A stretch of 35,586 nucleotides of DNA from assembly GCA_964401685.1 (NCBI GenBank), contig CAYNZH010000023.1, forward strand, positions 1 to 35,586, written 5' to 3'. Source of the DNA: DASRQK01 sp964401685 (GTDB taxonomy: Bacteria > Bacteroidota > Bacteroidia > Sphingobacteriales > Sphingobacteriaceae). Positions 1 through 8,850 of this stretch are shown piece after piece (within the stretch, counting starts at the first letter, position 1; every line of letters begins with the position of its first letter). A model generated the notes under the pieces. That model saw only the letters and a program-made list of their open reading frames with translations, was not told where the DNA came from and did not search any database. Made by a program: the position numbers and the translations under genes.

Positions 1-609
1 GAGGGGGGACTTTATTTGGACCAGCTGCTTTCCGACAACGGAGGAAATCCATGGAACACCAACCCCGCACAGTACCTATCGCCGGTGACCTTCACGCTTT
101 TAGACGAGTTTGGAACTGCGATTGCGAAGACGACCTTTAACATGAACATTCAGATACACAGGCCGCTAGGTGAGCCACCTCAGCCTGAGTATAGTTTGCA
201 GCTGATCGGGGACGCAAGAGACGGACAATTGAACTTTTTGGACCTTAGGAGCTATGTTGAGGGTGCCCAGGCGACCTATTCCAACGGTGTCAGAGTCCAA
301 TCAAAAACGGGATTTCAGGTGCAGGTTAAAGCCCTTCAGAGCGAACTGGTCAACGCACAGGGAAGAGGTTTGCCCGTTGATTTGCTTCGCATAAGCCTAT
401 CGCCGGGACTAGATGCGGTGATCCCCGCTTCTTTCCCCGAAATACGCCTAAGTACCGAGGCACAGACCATTCTCCAAGCGCCCAACGGCTCATCCAAGGC
501 ACAATTTTATGATCTCAGGTACAGTACAGGTAGAGACGATCCGCGAGTTCTCAATGTCTCTGCTGGAACCTATTCTACCCTGTTGGTTTACCAATTGATA
601 CCTCAATAA
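1..609 (+). CDS. Adhesin- or pilin-like secreted protein, 5' truncated
   Basis: The reading frame is open from the first base, so the true start lies outside the window and at least 202 residues are visible; the TTG at 16 is probably internal. I do not recognise the family with certainty. The visible part is beta-rich, has no membrane segment or cysteine, and ends in a pattern of alternating hydrophobics (AGTYSTLLVYQL) like the C-terminal strand of bacterial pilin or spore-coat-U-like adhesin domains. The next gene starts 16 nt downstream and encodes a large usher-like outer-membrane protein, so the two probably share a transcript and a process. I infer a surface or fibre subunit handled by that protein. 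An ordinary secreted beta-sandwich protein is the alternative. Confidence 0.5.
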   Translation, partial: EGGLYLDQLLSDNGGNPWNTNPAQYLSPVTFTLLDEFGTAIAKTTFNMNIQIHRPLGEPPQPEYSLQLIGDARDGQLNFLDLRSYVEGAQATYSNGVRVQSKTGFQVQVKALQSELVNAQGRGLPVDLLRISLSPGLDAVIPASFPEIRLSTEAQTILQAPNGSSKAQFYDLRYSTGRDDPRVLNVSAGTYSTLLVYQLIPQ

Positions 610-625
610 ACGATTGACAGATCTC

Positions 626-3472
626 ATGTTCAGACTAGGTTTCTCAGTTTTCTTCTTCGTATTGTTTTCCTTCTTTGGAACGCTGCGGGCTGCCACTCAT
701 TTGCAGCAGGAGAAAATTCAGTTGCTAATAGATTCTGTGGTCTATAGCAAAGCGGGAGCCATACAGTCTCTGACCATCTCTCTTTTTAATCAGGGCGATC
801 AACCCTTTGATGGGAATCTGATACTTGAAACGTCTGAAGGGCTGAGCATTGTGGGTGAATCTTCACGGGCTATAAGCCTGGAACAAGGTGGGAAGCGCTT
901 TTTACCTGTGAGAGTCCGGGTAGAAAATGATGCACCGGCAGGGCAGATAACATTTCATGCACTAATGCAAAATGCTGAAGGTAAAACCATTGCGATTGCG
1001 CCAACGGTTTTCCATATAGAAAAAAATCGAAACGTAGTTTTGCAAGCAATGACTCAGCGAGAACTCATCCAGTATGAGGGGGATTCTTTACGCATTCCCA
1101 TTCGTATCTATAATATTGGAAATACTGACGAAAATGTACGGGTAGTTTCGTCGATACCGCAATTTGCGACCCGATCCGAACGGCGTTTCGACGTAGGCAC
1201 TCTTTTCCTTCGCGCTTCCCAAGACACAACTTTGGTACTCGGCTACCAAATCGATAGGGATATGCTGCGGCAGGACCATTTCATGATCAATATTAGTGCG
1301 CTCTTCGAAAATGGTGATCTCCTCGGCAATGCCCAAGTCGTCATACAAAATGCTGCAGCAAAAAAGACTTTTCTGACTCCCTATGAGATTCTTGATTATT
1401 GGGCCCATGAGCAAAATAAGATTTCACTGATAAGCAGAAATGTTCTAAGCCCGCAACCCTCCCTACAACTTTTGGGAACAGCGGGCCATTTGGTGGGAAA
1501 GGGGGAAATTGAATACAGCTTCAATATACATCAATGGGGTTTGGATCAAACGCCATCCATTAACAACACCTGGTTTAGCTATGACCAGGAGAATAAGGGC
1601 TTTACCGTCGGAAATCTCTCGGAAAACTTAGACAAATACGTCTATGGTCGAGGTTTGAAGGTGCATTTGGGCGATACAGCGGTCAACCATAGGACTGAGC
1701 TGGGTCTCGTCGATAAAGCATACAGCTTGTTGGGGAATGATCACGGACAGGAGTGGTTTGATGCGTACACCGTTTTCCTCAGGTCCCAAGGCGGGATGAA
1801 ACGGGAAAGCCGTCGGAATTGGAGCTCGCTTGCATTATATGACCGGGATCCGCGTGAAAATAATGAAAATCTCATGTATTATGGAACCTTTAATTGGATA
1901 AAAAATCCGGAAATACGCAGCGACCAGCTTCAGCTCATGTGGGGAACCGGCATAGCGAGGCCGCTGGTGCAGACTTCTCACACTGACACGCTATTTTCCG
2001 GAGATTTCAAACCATCTTTAGCGTTAGGAATCAACTACAACACTACATGGAAGGGCTTTCAGCTCTCTAGCAGCAACTACTACAGTTCAGGGTACTATCC
2101 CGGAGCGAGAAAAGGGGTGACTCAGCTCTATCAGCGGGTAAGTAAAAATATGGGTGCCGTCAATGTATGGGGGAATTATAGTTATTCAGAATATGAACCT
2201 CAACTCTTTCATCTCTACCATGCCTATAGAAACCATCAGGTAAATACAAGAGCTGAATTGGGGGCTGGATTTTCCGTGGGAAGATTTGTACATATGAATT
2301 TTTCGCCCAGATTGGAAACGGAGAAAGGGGTTTATATGGTGAGGAATCTGGAAGCAGAGACACTGTTTAAAGAAAACTTAAGACTCAATTCTATGATCAC
2401 CTGGCGTAGTCGTAGCGGAACTCAGTTTTCGACCTTCATTAGCGAAATAGGCCATTCAACTCGCAGCTCATTCACCAATCTGCCGTTTCTTCATCATAGG
2501 CAGTCGCTTTCTTATCAGTTTAAACGTCTCAGTTTTACCGGTCTTTACCAGCAAGGCAACTTCACTATTATGGAGCAACTGTTCAGTGTAAATCCTAGGG
2601 CTGTCCCCAAACGGACCAATCTTACGGTGAATTGGTCCAACGAATTTCTTAATAGAAGGTTGCAATTGCAAACAGGATTGGCCTTCGCGAGCGATCAAAA
2701 TTCTGGGGAAAGCATGATGGCTCAGTCCCGAATTGAATATATTCACAAAAAAACCGCATTCACGGCCCTCTTCCAAATGTCACAGTTTCACAATGATACC
2801 TATTTCAGCGGACTGTCGACCACCTTGCAGCTTGGAATTACGCAAAAATTGCCGGATAACCGAATTTCGGGAAGAGTCAGACGCGGTCAAATAGGGCTAT
2901 TTCTCTACTTCGACCACAATAATAATGGGGTGTTCGACCAAGGAGACATCGTCGCAGAAAACAAAAGTGCTTTGATAGAAAACACCCTTTTCCAAGCAAA
3001 TGACAAGGGAGAAATTCATTATTCCAGAGTGCCTAGAGGATCATACAGTTTGGTGGTTCCCCTGGAAAAGGGTTGGTACGCCCCTCAGAGAACGCTGCAC
3101 CTGGAGAGTAATCGTCTACGGCTGGAAATTCCGTTGAGTAGGGCAGCAACACTCAAAGGAATGATTACTTACGATTTCGATCCGAGACTCAGCCTGGAAG
3201 CCAACACAATCCTGGAAGGTTTCACTGTGCGGGCCAAGTCGGACAATGGTTACGCCACATTTACCAGAACAGACAACTTAGGCCAGTACTCCTTGAATTT
3301 ACCTGAAGGAAATTATGAAATATACATCGATGAGCGTGAATTGCCCACCCATGTGTATACAGACTCTCCCGTGCAAACCATTCGCATTGAACCCGGGAAA
3401 GCGAATACGCTTCCAGCCTTTGTTTTCAAAGTGAAAGAGCGCCAAATTGAAATCAAACGTTTCGGCACGTAA
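626..3472 (+). CDS. Usher-like outer-membrane protein with C-terminal SdrD/carboxypeptidase-regulatory-like domains
   Basis: About 948 residues. I prefer the ATG at 626 to the in-frame TTG at 614, because the protein then opens directly with a signal peptide (MFRLGFSVFFFVLF, then a small-residue cleavage region near TLRAA). Residues about 25-265 look like two immunoglobulin-type repeats of the NEW3 kind (VRVENDAPAGQ; IRIYNIGNTDENVRV). Residues about 270-760 are rich in aromatic-ended amphipathic strands, as in a large beta-barrel. Near residue 761 a calcium-loop-like DHNNNGVFDQGD begins an SdrD-like domain, and a second beta-sandwich follows to the C-terminus (LGQYSLNLPEGNYEIYID). A barrel plus C-terminal beta domains resembles fimbrial ushers, but I see no diagnostic usher motif. 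It follows an adhesin-like gene by 16 nt and precedes tamB. The role, export of surface fibre subunits, is inferred. Confidence 0.55.
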   Translation: MFRLGFSVFFFVLFSFFGTLRAATHLQQEKIQLLIDSVVYSKAGAIQSLTISLFNQGDQPFDGNLILETSEGLSIVGESSRAISLEQGGKRFLPVRVRVENDAPAGQITFHALMQNAEGKTIAIAPTVFHIEKNRNVVLQAMTQRELIQYEGDSLRIPIRIYNIGNTDENVRVVSSIPQFATRSERRFDVGTLFLRASQDTTLVLGYQIDRDMLRQDHFMINISALFENGDLLGNAQVVIQNAAAKKTFLTPYEILDYWAHEQNKISLISRNVLSPQPSLQLLGTAGHLVGKGEIEYSFNIHQWGLDQTPSINNTWFSYDQENKGFTVGNLSENLDKYVYGRGLKVHLGDTAVNHRTELGLVDKAYSLLGNDHGQEWFDAYTVFLRSQGGMKRESRRNWSSLALYDRDPRENNENLMYYGTFNWIKNPEIRSDQLQLMWGTGIARPLVQTSHTDTLFSGDFKPSLALGINYNTTWKGFQLSSSNYYSSGYYPGARKGVTQLYQRVSKNMGAVNVWGNYSYSEYEPQLFHLYHAYRNHQVNTRAELGAGFSVGRFVHMNFSPRLETEKGVYMVRNLEAETLFKENLRLNSMITWRSRSGTQFSTFISEIGHSTRSSFTNLPFLHHRQSLSYQFKRLSFTGLYQQGNFTIMEQLFSVNPRAVPKRTNLTVNWSNEFLNRRLQLQTGLAFASDQNSGESMMAQSRIEYIHKKTAFTALFQMSQFHNDTYFSGLSTTLQLGITQKLPDNRISGRVRRGQIGLFLYFDHNNNGVFDQGDIVAENKSALIENTLFQANDKGEIHYSRVPRGSYSLVVPLEKGWYAPQRTLHLESNRLRLEIPLSRAATLKGMITYDFDPRLSLEANTILEGFTVRAKSDNGYATFTRTDNLGQYSLNLPEGNYEIYIDERELPTHVYTDSPVQTIRIEPGKANTLPAFVFKVKERQIEIKRFGT

Positions 3473-3529
3473 TATGCTACACAATTATATTAAATTCTCG
3501 CATAAAAAAACTATTTTCGACCCTAACGG

Positions 3530-3561
3530 TTTGATTACGTATATTAACGATTATAATTTTG
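3530..3561 (+). promoter_or_regulatory. Bacteroidota-type promoter match overlapping the tamB start
   Basis: TTTG at 3530-3533 and TAATTTTG at 3554-3561 are 20 nt apart and match the Bacteroidota -33/-7 consensus (TTTG, TAnnTTTG). The -7 box includes the TTG at 3559-3561 that best fits as the tamB start codon. Both readings cannot be right for the same transcript, because transcription would begin about 7 nt further on. The match may be fortuitous in AT-rich DNA. Confidence 0.35.
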
Positions 3562-6500
3562 AGGCGTTTCGTAAGAATAGTATTAAAAACAATTCTTTGG
3601 ATCCTGGGCAGTCTGATTGCCTTGGTCTTGCTTTTGTTCGTGCTCATTCGGATACCTGCTGTACAACAATATGCAGTTAAGCAAGTTACCCAATATTTAG
3701 AAAATAAAATTCAAACCCCGGTAAGGGTAGGGTACATTCGCCTTGATTTGCCAAAAATGCTGGTCTTGGAAAATGTTTATTTTGAGGATCAGGCAGGAGA
3801 CACACTGCTGGCTGGTGAGCAACTCAAAGTCGACTTCAACCTCATGAGGCTTTTCAGCAATGTGCTCGAAATCCGCGAGGTTAATCTTAGCGGGATTACG
3901 GCAAACATTAACCGAACCCTGCCCGACGGAAGATTCAACTTTGATTACATTGTCGAAGCTTTTACCGATCCGAATAAAATCGACGATCCCGCGGATACCA
4001 CAGCCGCTATGACTTTTGAAGTCGATAGAATAATATTAAATCGCATCAACGTCAGCTTCCTGGATGAAACTATGGGCATGGACCTGTCCATGCAGCTGGG
4101 AGATTTCAACACGAGGATTCAAACTTTTGACTTGTCCGGGGACATGCACTTTGATATCCCAAAAATCGAGCTGGACGGCCTTAGCGGATCAGTTAAACAA
4201 TGGGTTCCTCCTACTGCCGAGCCCTCTGCACCGACTAAGGAAGACGCAGGGTTGCCACCTTCGCCGGGCACGAGCAGGCTGCCCGAACTTCACATGCGAA
4301 CCATTTCCCTCAAAAACATTGATATTGCCTATGTAGACCAGTCCGGCGGAATGGATACGCGGTTTGATCTTGGGTCGCTGCTGGTGGAACTCGAAGCCTT
4401 GGATTTGAACAATCAATTGGTCGCACTTGATTTACTCGAACTGGGACCGTCAAGCTCACACGTGATTTTCACCAAAACCAATCCCGGAGCGACTAAAAAC
4501 CAAACTAGCCTCCCTTCAGATGAAAGCGGCGACTCCCCTGACCAAAGCTCGGGAGGCTGGAATGTATCCGCAAACAACATTCGTATCGAGGACAGCGACT
4601 TTACATTTCGGGACGACAATCAGCGCCGAACTCCCCAGTCCTTTGACTTTACCAACATAGGAATTCGGGATTTTTCCGGTGAACTTAGTGATTTTATTTT
4701 CAACCAGGACACGATTCAGGGCAATCTTGAGCATCTCCAGGCAAGGGACCACAGCGGATTTGTGCTCCGTCAATTGCGAACAAAATTCATCTACACTGAT
4801 AGAGGTGCGATACTTGATGACTTAATCGCCGAAACCGACCACACCCTCCTTAGAGACTTTATACAGGTGAGCTACGAGGATCTGTCCCAGCTGGCGGATA
4901 AAATCGGTGACCTTGAAATTGATGCGCGGCTACAAAACAGTCACCTGGGAATGCGCGATGTGCGTTATTTTCTCCCCGACTTGGACACCATGGAAATCAT
5001 GAGGCAACTATGGCCGCAGACTATTCACATTGATACGCGAATTGAAGGGCCCGTCAAGGACCTGAATATTGCCCATCTCAGCATACAAACCCGAGATCAA
5101 ACCCGATTACAAGCGAGCGCGCACATACGGGGACTTCCAAATATGGAATCCCTATGGGTGGATTTGGATTTAGATGAATTCCGGACAGGGCAAGAAGATA
5201 TCAATGCGCTACTGCCGGCTAGTATGCTGCCGGATTCGCTCGATCTACCCGCAGACATCTCCCTGACTGGGAATTTCACCGGTGGTTTTAATGGTTTTCA
5301 GACTCAGATGCAACTTTTGACCAGCGACGGAGAGGCTCACGTAAACGGAGAATATGCTGTTCAAACCCTGGCGGGGGGTGCGCGAGATACTCTCTACGAC
5401 GCACAACTTGCCCTCGAAAATCTAAATTTAGGCAAAATCCTGAAAATGGACAGTGTGCTGGGAATTTTATCCTTGTCTGCTACCGTAAACGGGCGCGGAC
5501 TGGATCCCAAAACTGCGGTGGCACAGGTCGATGCCGAATTGCAAAGGTTGGACGCTATGGGCTATAGCTACGCTGACATTAGCATGGAAGCAAGCGCCGA
5601 TAATGGGCAGTTGGCTGCGCAACTGGATAGTCCGGATCCGAATATAGACCTTCAATTATCTGCGCAGGGAGATTTATCGGGGCTCTATCCCCGATTGCGA
5701 ATGGACTTGATGATAGACAGCATTAATCTGCAAAATCTAAAGCTCATGGACGAAGATTTCAGGTACCACGGACGTATCGTTGCAGACTTTGAAACTGCGG
5801 ACATTGATCACCTCAATGGGACCATGCACATTCTGAACTCGTCCATTGCCTACAACGAAGATCGCTTTACGCTGGACTCGGTACGGCTACTGGCAGAATC
5901 GGAGGAAAACCGCAGCCTCATCCAATTTTCATCCGAATTCCTTAACGCTCACCTTGTTGGCGATTATCAGTTGAGCCAGTTGGGGATGGCTATTCAGGAT
6001 ATTATCGCCGTATATTACCAACCAGAAGCGGTGGCTCAGGTATACGAATACGAGGACCAGCAGTTTGATTTTAGCGCCCGCCTGACCCATTCACGCTTTG
6101 TCCGCTCCATTCTTCCCGAGATCACGCAGATGCAGGATATAACGCTGGATCTCTCTTTCAATAGTCAGGACAAATTTCTTTTGGCTAAAGCTTTGGCACC
6201 AAATATTCGGTATGGCGGTATTCGAATAGATCGGGTCGGATTGGATATCACGACCATAGACAGCACCATGTATTATTCGGCGCTTATCGAAGAAATTGGG
6301 ATGAACAATATCAACTTGATCAACACGACAGTGAGCGGAACAGTAGTTCAAAACCAATTGGACTTCGGCGTTTGGATCAAGGATAGTTTGGACACGGAGC
6401 GCTATCATTTGGGCGTGGCCCTCGAAGTGGATGCACGTCAGTTTGCAATGAGACTGTTAGAGGACGGGCTGATGTTGAATTACGAGTCTTGGGACGTAAA

Positions 6501-8850
6501 TCCTGGAAACGCGCTGTATTTTGGGCCGCAAGGACTCAGGGCAGAACAATTTGTTTTGACTCAAAACGGTCAAACCCTGATGTTACAATCTCAGGAACCT
6601 GTTTTGAATGCGCCACTGGAGCTTCTATTCGACAATTTTAGAATCGAAACTTTCAGCCAGATTTTGGAATCGGAGATGCTCAATATGGGCGGTGGCATCA
6701 ATGGAATGGCGACGCTTTCCCGGCTGGAAAGTAGCCCCGTATTTGTTTCTGATTTAGTCATCGAACAGTTCTATTTTGGAAGGGACACCATTGGGGATAT
6801 ACTCGCAAAAGTCAACAATGAGCGTGAAAATATTTTTCATGCGGAAATTGACATCGTCGGAAATGGCAATCATGTCAGCCTGGCGGGAGATTTTATTGCC
6901 CTTCCAGGGCAGACTCCCACCTTGGATTTCGATCTCGCACTCCGGCCCATGACCCTAAAGACCATAGAAGCTTTCAGCATGGGGTATCTGAGAAATACAG
7001 CTGGTAATATAGAGGGCAACTTGAAGATTGGCGGGACCACCTCAGCTCCGCTGATCAATGGCGCGCTCAATTTCGAAGACGCAGCATTGAATGTGGCGAT
7101 GCTAAATGCCAGTTTTACTGTCGATGATCAGCAAATCCTCTTTGATAAGCAGGGAATACGCTTCAACCGCTTCGAGCTCAGGGATCGCCAAAACAATATC
7201 GCAAGACTAAACGGAACGGTCCTGACCACCACCTATACGGATTTTGCGTTCAACCTGAGCCTCACGGCCGACGATTTTCAAGTGCTCAATTCGACTAGGG
7301 TCGACAATGACATGTACTTTGGTCAGCTTTACATCAGTTCAAATATGCGTGTCACCGGAAACCTGTCGAGCCCTGTCGTCGACGGTACGCTGCTGGTCAA
7401 CGGAGACACCGACGTGACCTTTGTCCTTCCGAATGAAGATCCTGGCCTGGTCGATCGCGAAGGAATTATACGTTTTGTAGATCGCCGGGACACCTCCCGG
7501 GTGAATGTGTTTGCGCGCCTCGACTCGCTGACGACGACAGAACTGGGCGGACTCAGCCTGTCTGTCAATATACAGACTGAAGAAGAAGCTGCATTTTCCA
7601 TCGTCATTGATGAGGGAAGCGGCGACGCATTAAATATACAAGGGGCCGCGGAGCTGACTGCAGGAATAGACCCTTCAGGTAAAATCACGCTGACCGGTAC
7701 GTACACGGTTGAAAATGGAAGCTATTCGTTTACTTTTGAGCCCGTTAAAAGAGTTTTTGGATTTCGAAAAGGCAGTACTATAGTTTGGTCAGGAGATCCG
7801 CTCGACGCACGGCTGGACATTACTGCGGTGTACAATCTGAGAGCGCCCACGCTTGAACTCGTACAAAACCAAATTGGGAATGACCGCACGAACTTGTACA
7901 AGCAGCGGATCCCCTTTGATGTGATTCTCGGTATTAGTGGCGAAATGCTCCAGCCTCAGCTGAACTTTTCCATCGATTTGGACGAGGACAATGCCTTGAT
8001 TTCCCAAGACGTGGTCAGTAAAGTCAATACCGCCCTCGCCCAATTGCAAGAAAACGAATCTGAAATGAACAAACAGGTGTTCGCACTAATCGTACTCGGT
8101 CGATTTATAGCAGCCAATCCGTTCGAGAGTGTTTCAGGCGGAGCAAATGTCGAATCAATGGCCCGAAACAGTGTGAGCTCATTGCTGAGCACCCAGCTCA
8201 ACCGGTTGGCAGGGGATCTTATCACCGGCGTAGACCTGGATTTTGATTTGCAATCGGGAAGTGATTATTCGACCGGACAGGAACTGAACCGCACCGACCT
8301 GAATGTGGGCGTAAGCAAAATGCTTTTAGATGACCGCCTCAAAGTAACCATTGGATCTAACTTTGAACTCGAAGGCAATGCAAGACCCGGGGAGCAAACG
8401 ACAAATATTGCAGGGGACATCTCGCTAGACTATCAACTGTCCAAGGACGGACGGTATCTCCTACGCGTTTATAGGAAAAATCAGTACCAGGTGACACTCC
8501 AGGGTCAGTTTGTAGAAACCGGATTGGGCTTTATCATCAATCTGGACTACGATCAGTTCCGGGAAATTTTTATGTCCACCAAGGAAAGGGCCGATCTTTA
8601 TGATTTCAGCAATCGCCGCTTAAACGGACGATTTGACCGTGATCGCATGGAAACCGACTCCGCATATCGGGATAGTGTGCGCAGGGTAGTGCGGGACAGC
8701 CTTCAGCGTGTTGATCCTGCATTCAGGGATAGTGTCCGGCAGAGGAGTCAGGAAACCAGAGATCTAAGTAGGGCACCCGACGAACGACGCATACCTATTC
8801 AACGTATAAACTTATTTAGACAGGAGGCGATTCTCAATGAAAATGAATAA
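3559..8850 (+). CDS. tamB: Translocation/assembly module protein TamB (DUF490 family)
   Basis: 1763 residues, within the usual range for Bacteroidota TamB. A signal anchor (about residues 8-30, ILWILGSLIALVLLLFVL) is followed by the family's N-terminal pattern (PVRVGYIRLDLPKMLVLENVYFEDQ in its entirety spans residues 55-79). A very long repetitive beta-strand region follows, and the C-terminal DUF490 domain occupies about residues 1300-1690. TamB spans the periplasm from inner to outer membrane and works with a TamA-type barrel in outer-membrane protein insertion and lipid transport. Two low-complexity inserts (near residues 216-245 and 310-337, rich in P, S, T) and a charged tail with repeated RDSVR/RDSLQ near residues 1708-1735 look lineage-specific. 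The start is a TTG, since a stop lies at 3532-3534 and no ATG intervenes. It overlaps tamL by 14 nt. Confidence 0.93.
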   Translation: MRRFVRIVLKTILWILGSLIALVLLLFVLIRIPAVQQYAVKQVTQYLENKIQTPVRVGYIRLDLPKMLVLENVYFEDQAGDTLLAGEQLKVDFNLMRLFSNVLEIREVNLSGITANINRTLPDGRFNFDYIVEAFTDPNKIDDPADTTAAMTFEVDRIILNRINVSFLDETMGMDLSMQLGDFNTRIQTFDLSGDMHFDIPKIELDGLSGSVKQWVPPTAEPSAPTKEDAGLPPSPGTSRLPELHMRTISLKNIDIAYVDQSGGMDTRFDLGSLLVELEALDLNNQLVALDLLELGPSSSHVIFTKTNPGATKNQTSLPSDESGDSPDQSSGGWNVSANNIRIEDSDFTFRDDNQRRTPQSFDFTNIGIRDFSGELSDFIFNQDTIQGNLEHLQARDHSGFVLRQLRTKFIYTDRGAILDDLIAETDHTLLRDFIQVSYEDLSQLADKIGDLEIDARLQNSHLGMRDVRYFLPDLDTMEIMRQLWPQTIHIDTRIEGPVKDLNIAHLSIQTRDQTRLQASAHIRGLPNMESLWVDLDLDEFRTGQEDINALLPASMLPDSLDLPADISLTGNFTGGFNGFQTQMQLLTSDGEAHVNGEYAVQTLAGGARDTLYDAQLALENLNLGKILKMDSVLGILSLSATVNGRGLDPKTAVAQVDAELQRLDAMGYSYADISMEASADNGQLAAQLDSPDPNIDLQLSAQGDLSGLYPRLRMDLMIDSINLQNLKLMDEDFRYHGRIVADFETADIDHLNGTMHILNSSIAYNEDRFTLDSVRLLAESEENRSLIQFSSEFLNAHLVGDYQLSQLGMAIQDIIAVYYQPEAVAQVYEYEDQQFDFSARLTHSRFVRSILPEITQMQDITLDLSFNSQDKFLLAKALAPNIRYGGIRIDRVGLDITTIDSTMYYSALIEEIGMNNINLINTTVSGTVVQNQLDFGVWIKDSLDTERYHLGVALEVDARQFAMRLLEDGLMLNYESWDVNPGNALYFGPQGLRAEQFVLTQNGQTLMLQSQEPVLNAPLELLFDNFRIETFSQILESEMLNMGGGINGMATLSRLESSPVFVSDLVIEQFYFGRDTIGDILAKVNNERENIFHAEIDIVGNGNHVSLAGDFIALPGQTPTLDFDLALRPMTLKTIEAFSMGYLRNTAGNIEGNLKIGGTTSAPLINGALNFEDAALNVAMLNASFTVDDQQILFDKQGIRFNRFELRDRQNNIARLNGTVLTTTYTDFAFNLSLTADDFQVLNSTRVDNDMYFGQLYISSNMRVTGNLSSPVVDGTLLVNGDTDVTFVLPNEDPGLVDREGIIRFVDRRDTSRVNVFARLDSLTTTELGGLSLSVNIQTEEEAAFSIVIDEGSGDALNIQGAAELTAGIDPSGKITLTGTYTVENGSYSFTFEPVKRVFGFRKGSTIVWSGDPLDARLDITAVYNLRAPTLELVQNQIGNDRTNLYKQRIPFDVILGISGEMLQPQLNFSIDLDEDNALISQDVVSKVNTALAQLQENESEMNKQVFALIVLGRFIAANPFESVSGGANVESMARNSVSSLLSTQLNRLAGDLITGVDLDFDLQSGSDYSTGQELNRTDLNVGVSKMLLDDRLKVTIGSNFELEGNARPGEQTTNIAGDISLDYQLSKDGRYLLRVYRKNQYQVTLQGQFVETGLGFIINLDYDQFREIFMSTKERADLYDFSNRRLNGRFDRDRMETDSAYRDSVRRVVRDSLQRVDPAFRDSVRQRSQETRDLSRAPDERRIPIQRINLFRQEAILNENE
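8821..8839 (+). promoter_or_regulatory. Strong Shine-Dalgarno sequence for tamL inside tamB
   Basis: AGGAGG at 8822-8827 lies 9 nt before the tamL ATG at 8837. Such a strong SD is unusual in a phylum that mostly does without them. It lies within tamB codons, so chance is possible, but the position fits translational coupling of the two overlapping genes. Confidence 0.5.

Noticed and set aside
3447..3680. 77-codon plus-strand frame overlapping the usher end and the tamB start
   Set aside because: It overlaps the tamB signal anchor in another frame, has no recognisable fold, and its composition follows the shifted tamB sequence.
8640..8780. Repeated RDSVR/RDSLQ units in the TamB tail as a DNA tandem repeat
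   Set aside because: The copies are unevenly spaced and diverged at the DNA level; better described as a low-complexity charged tail.
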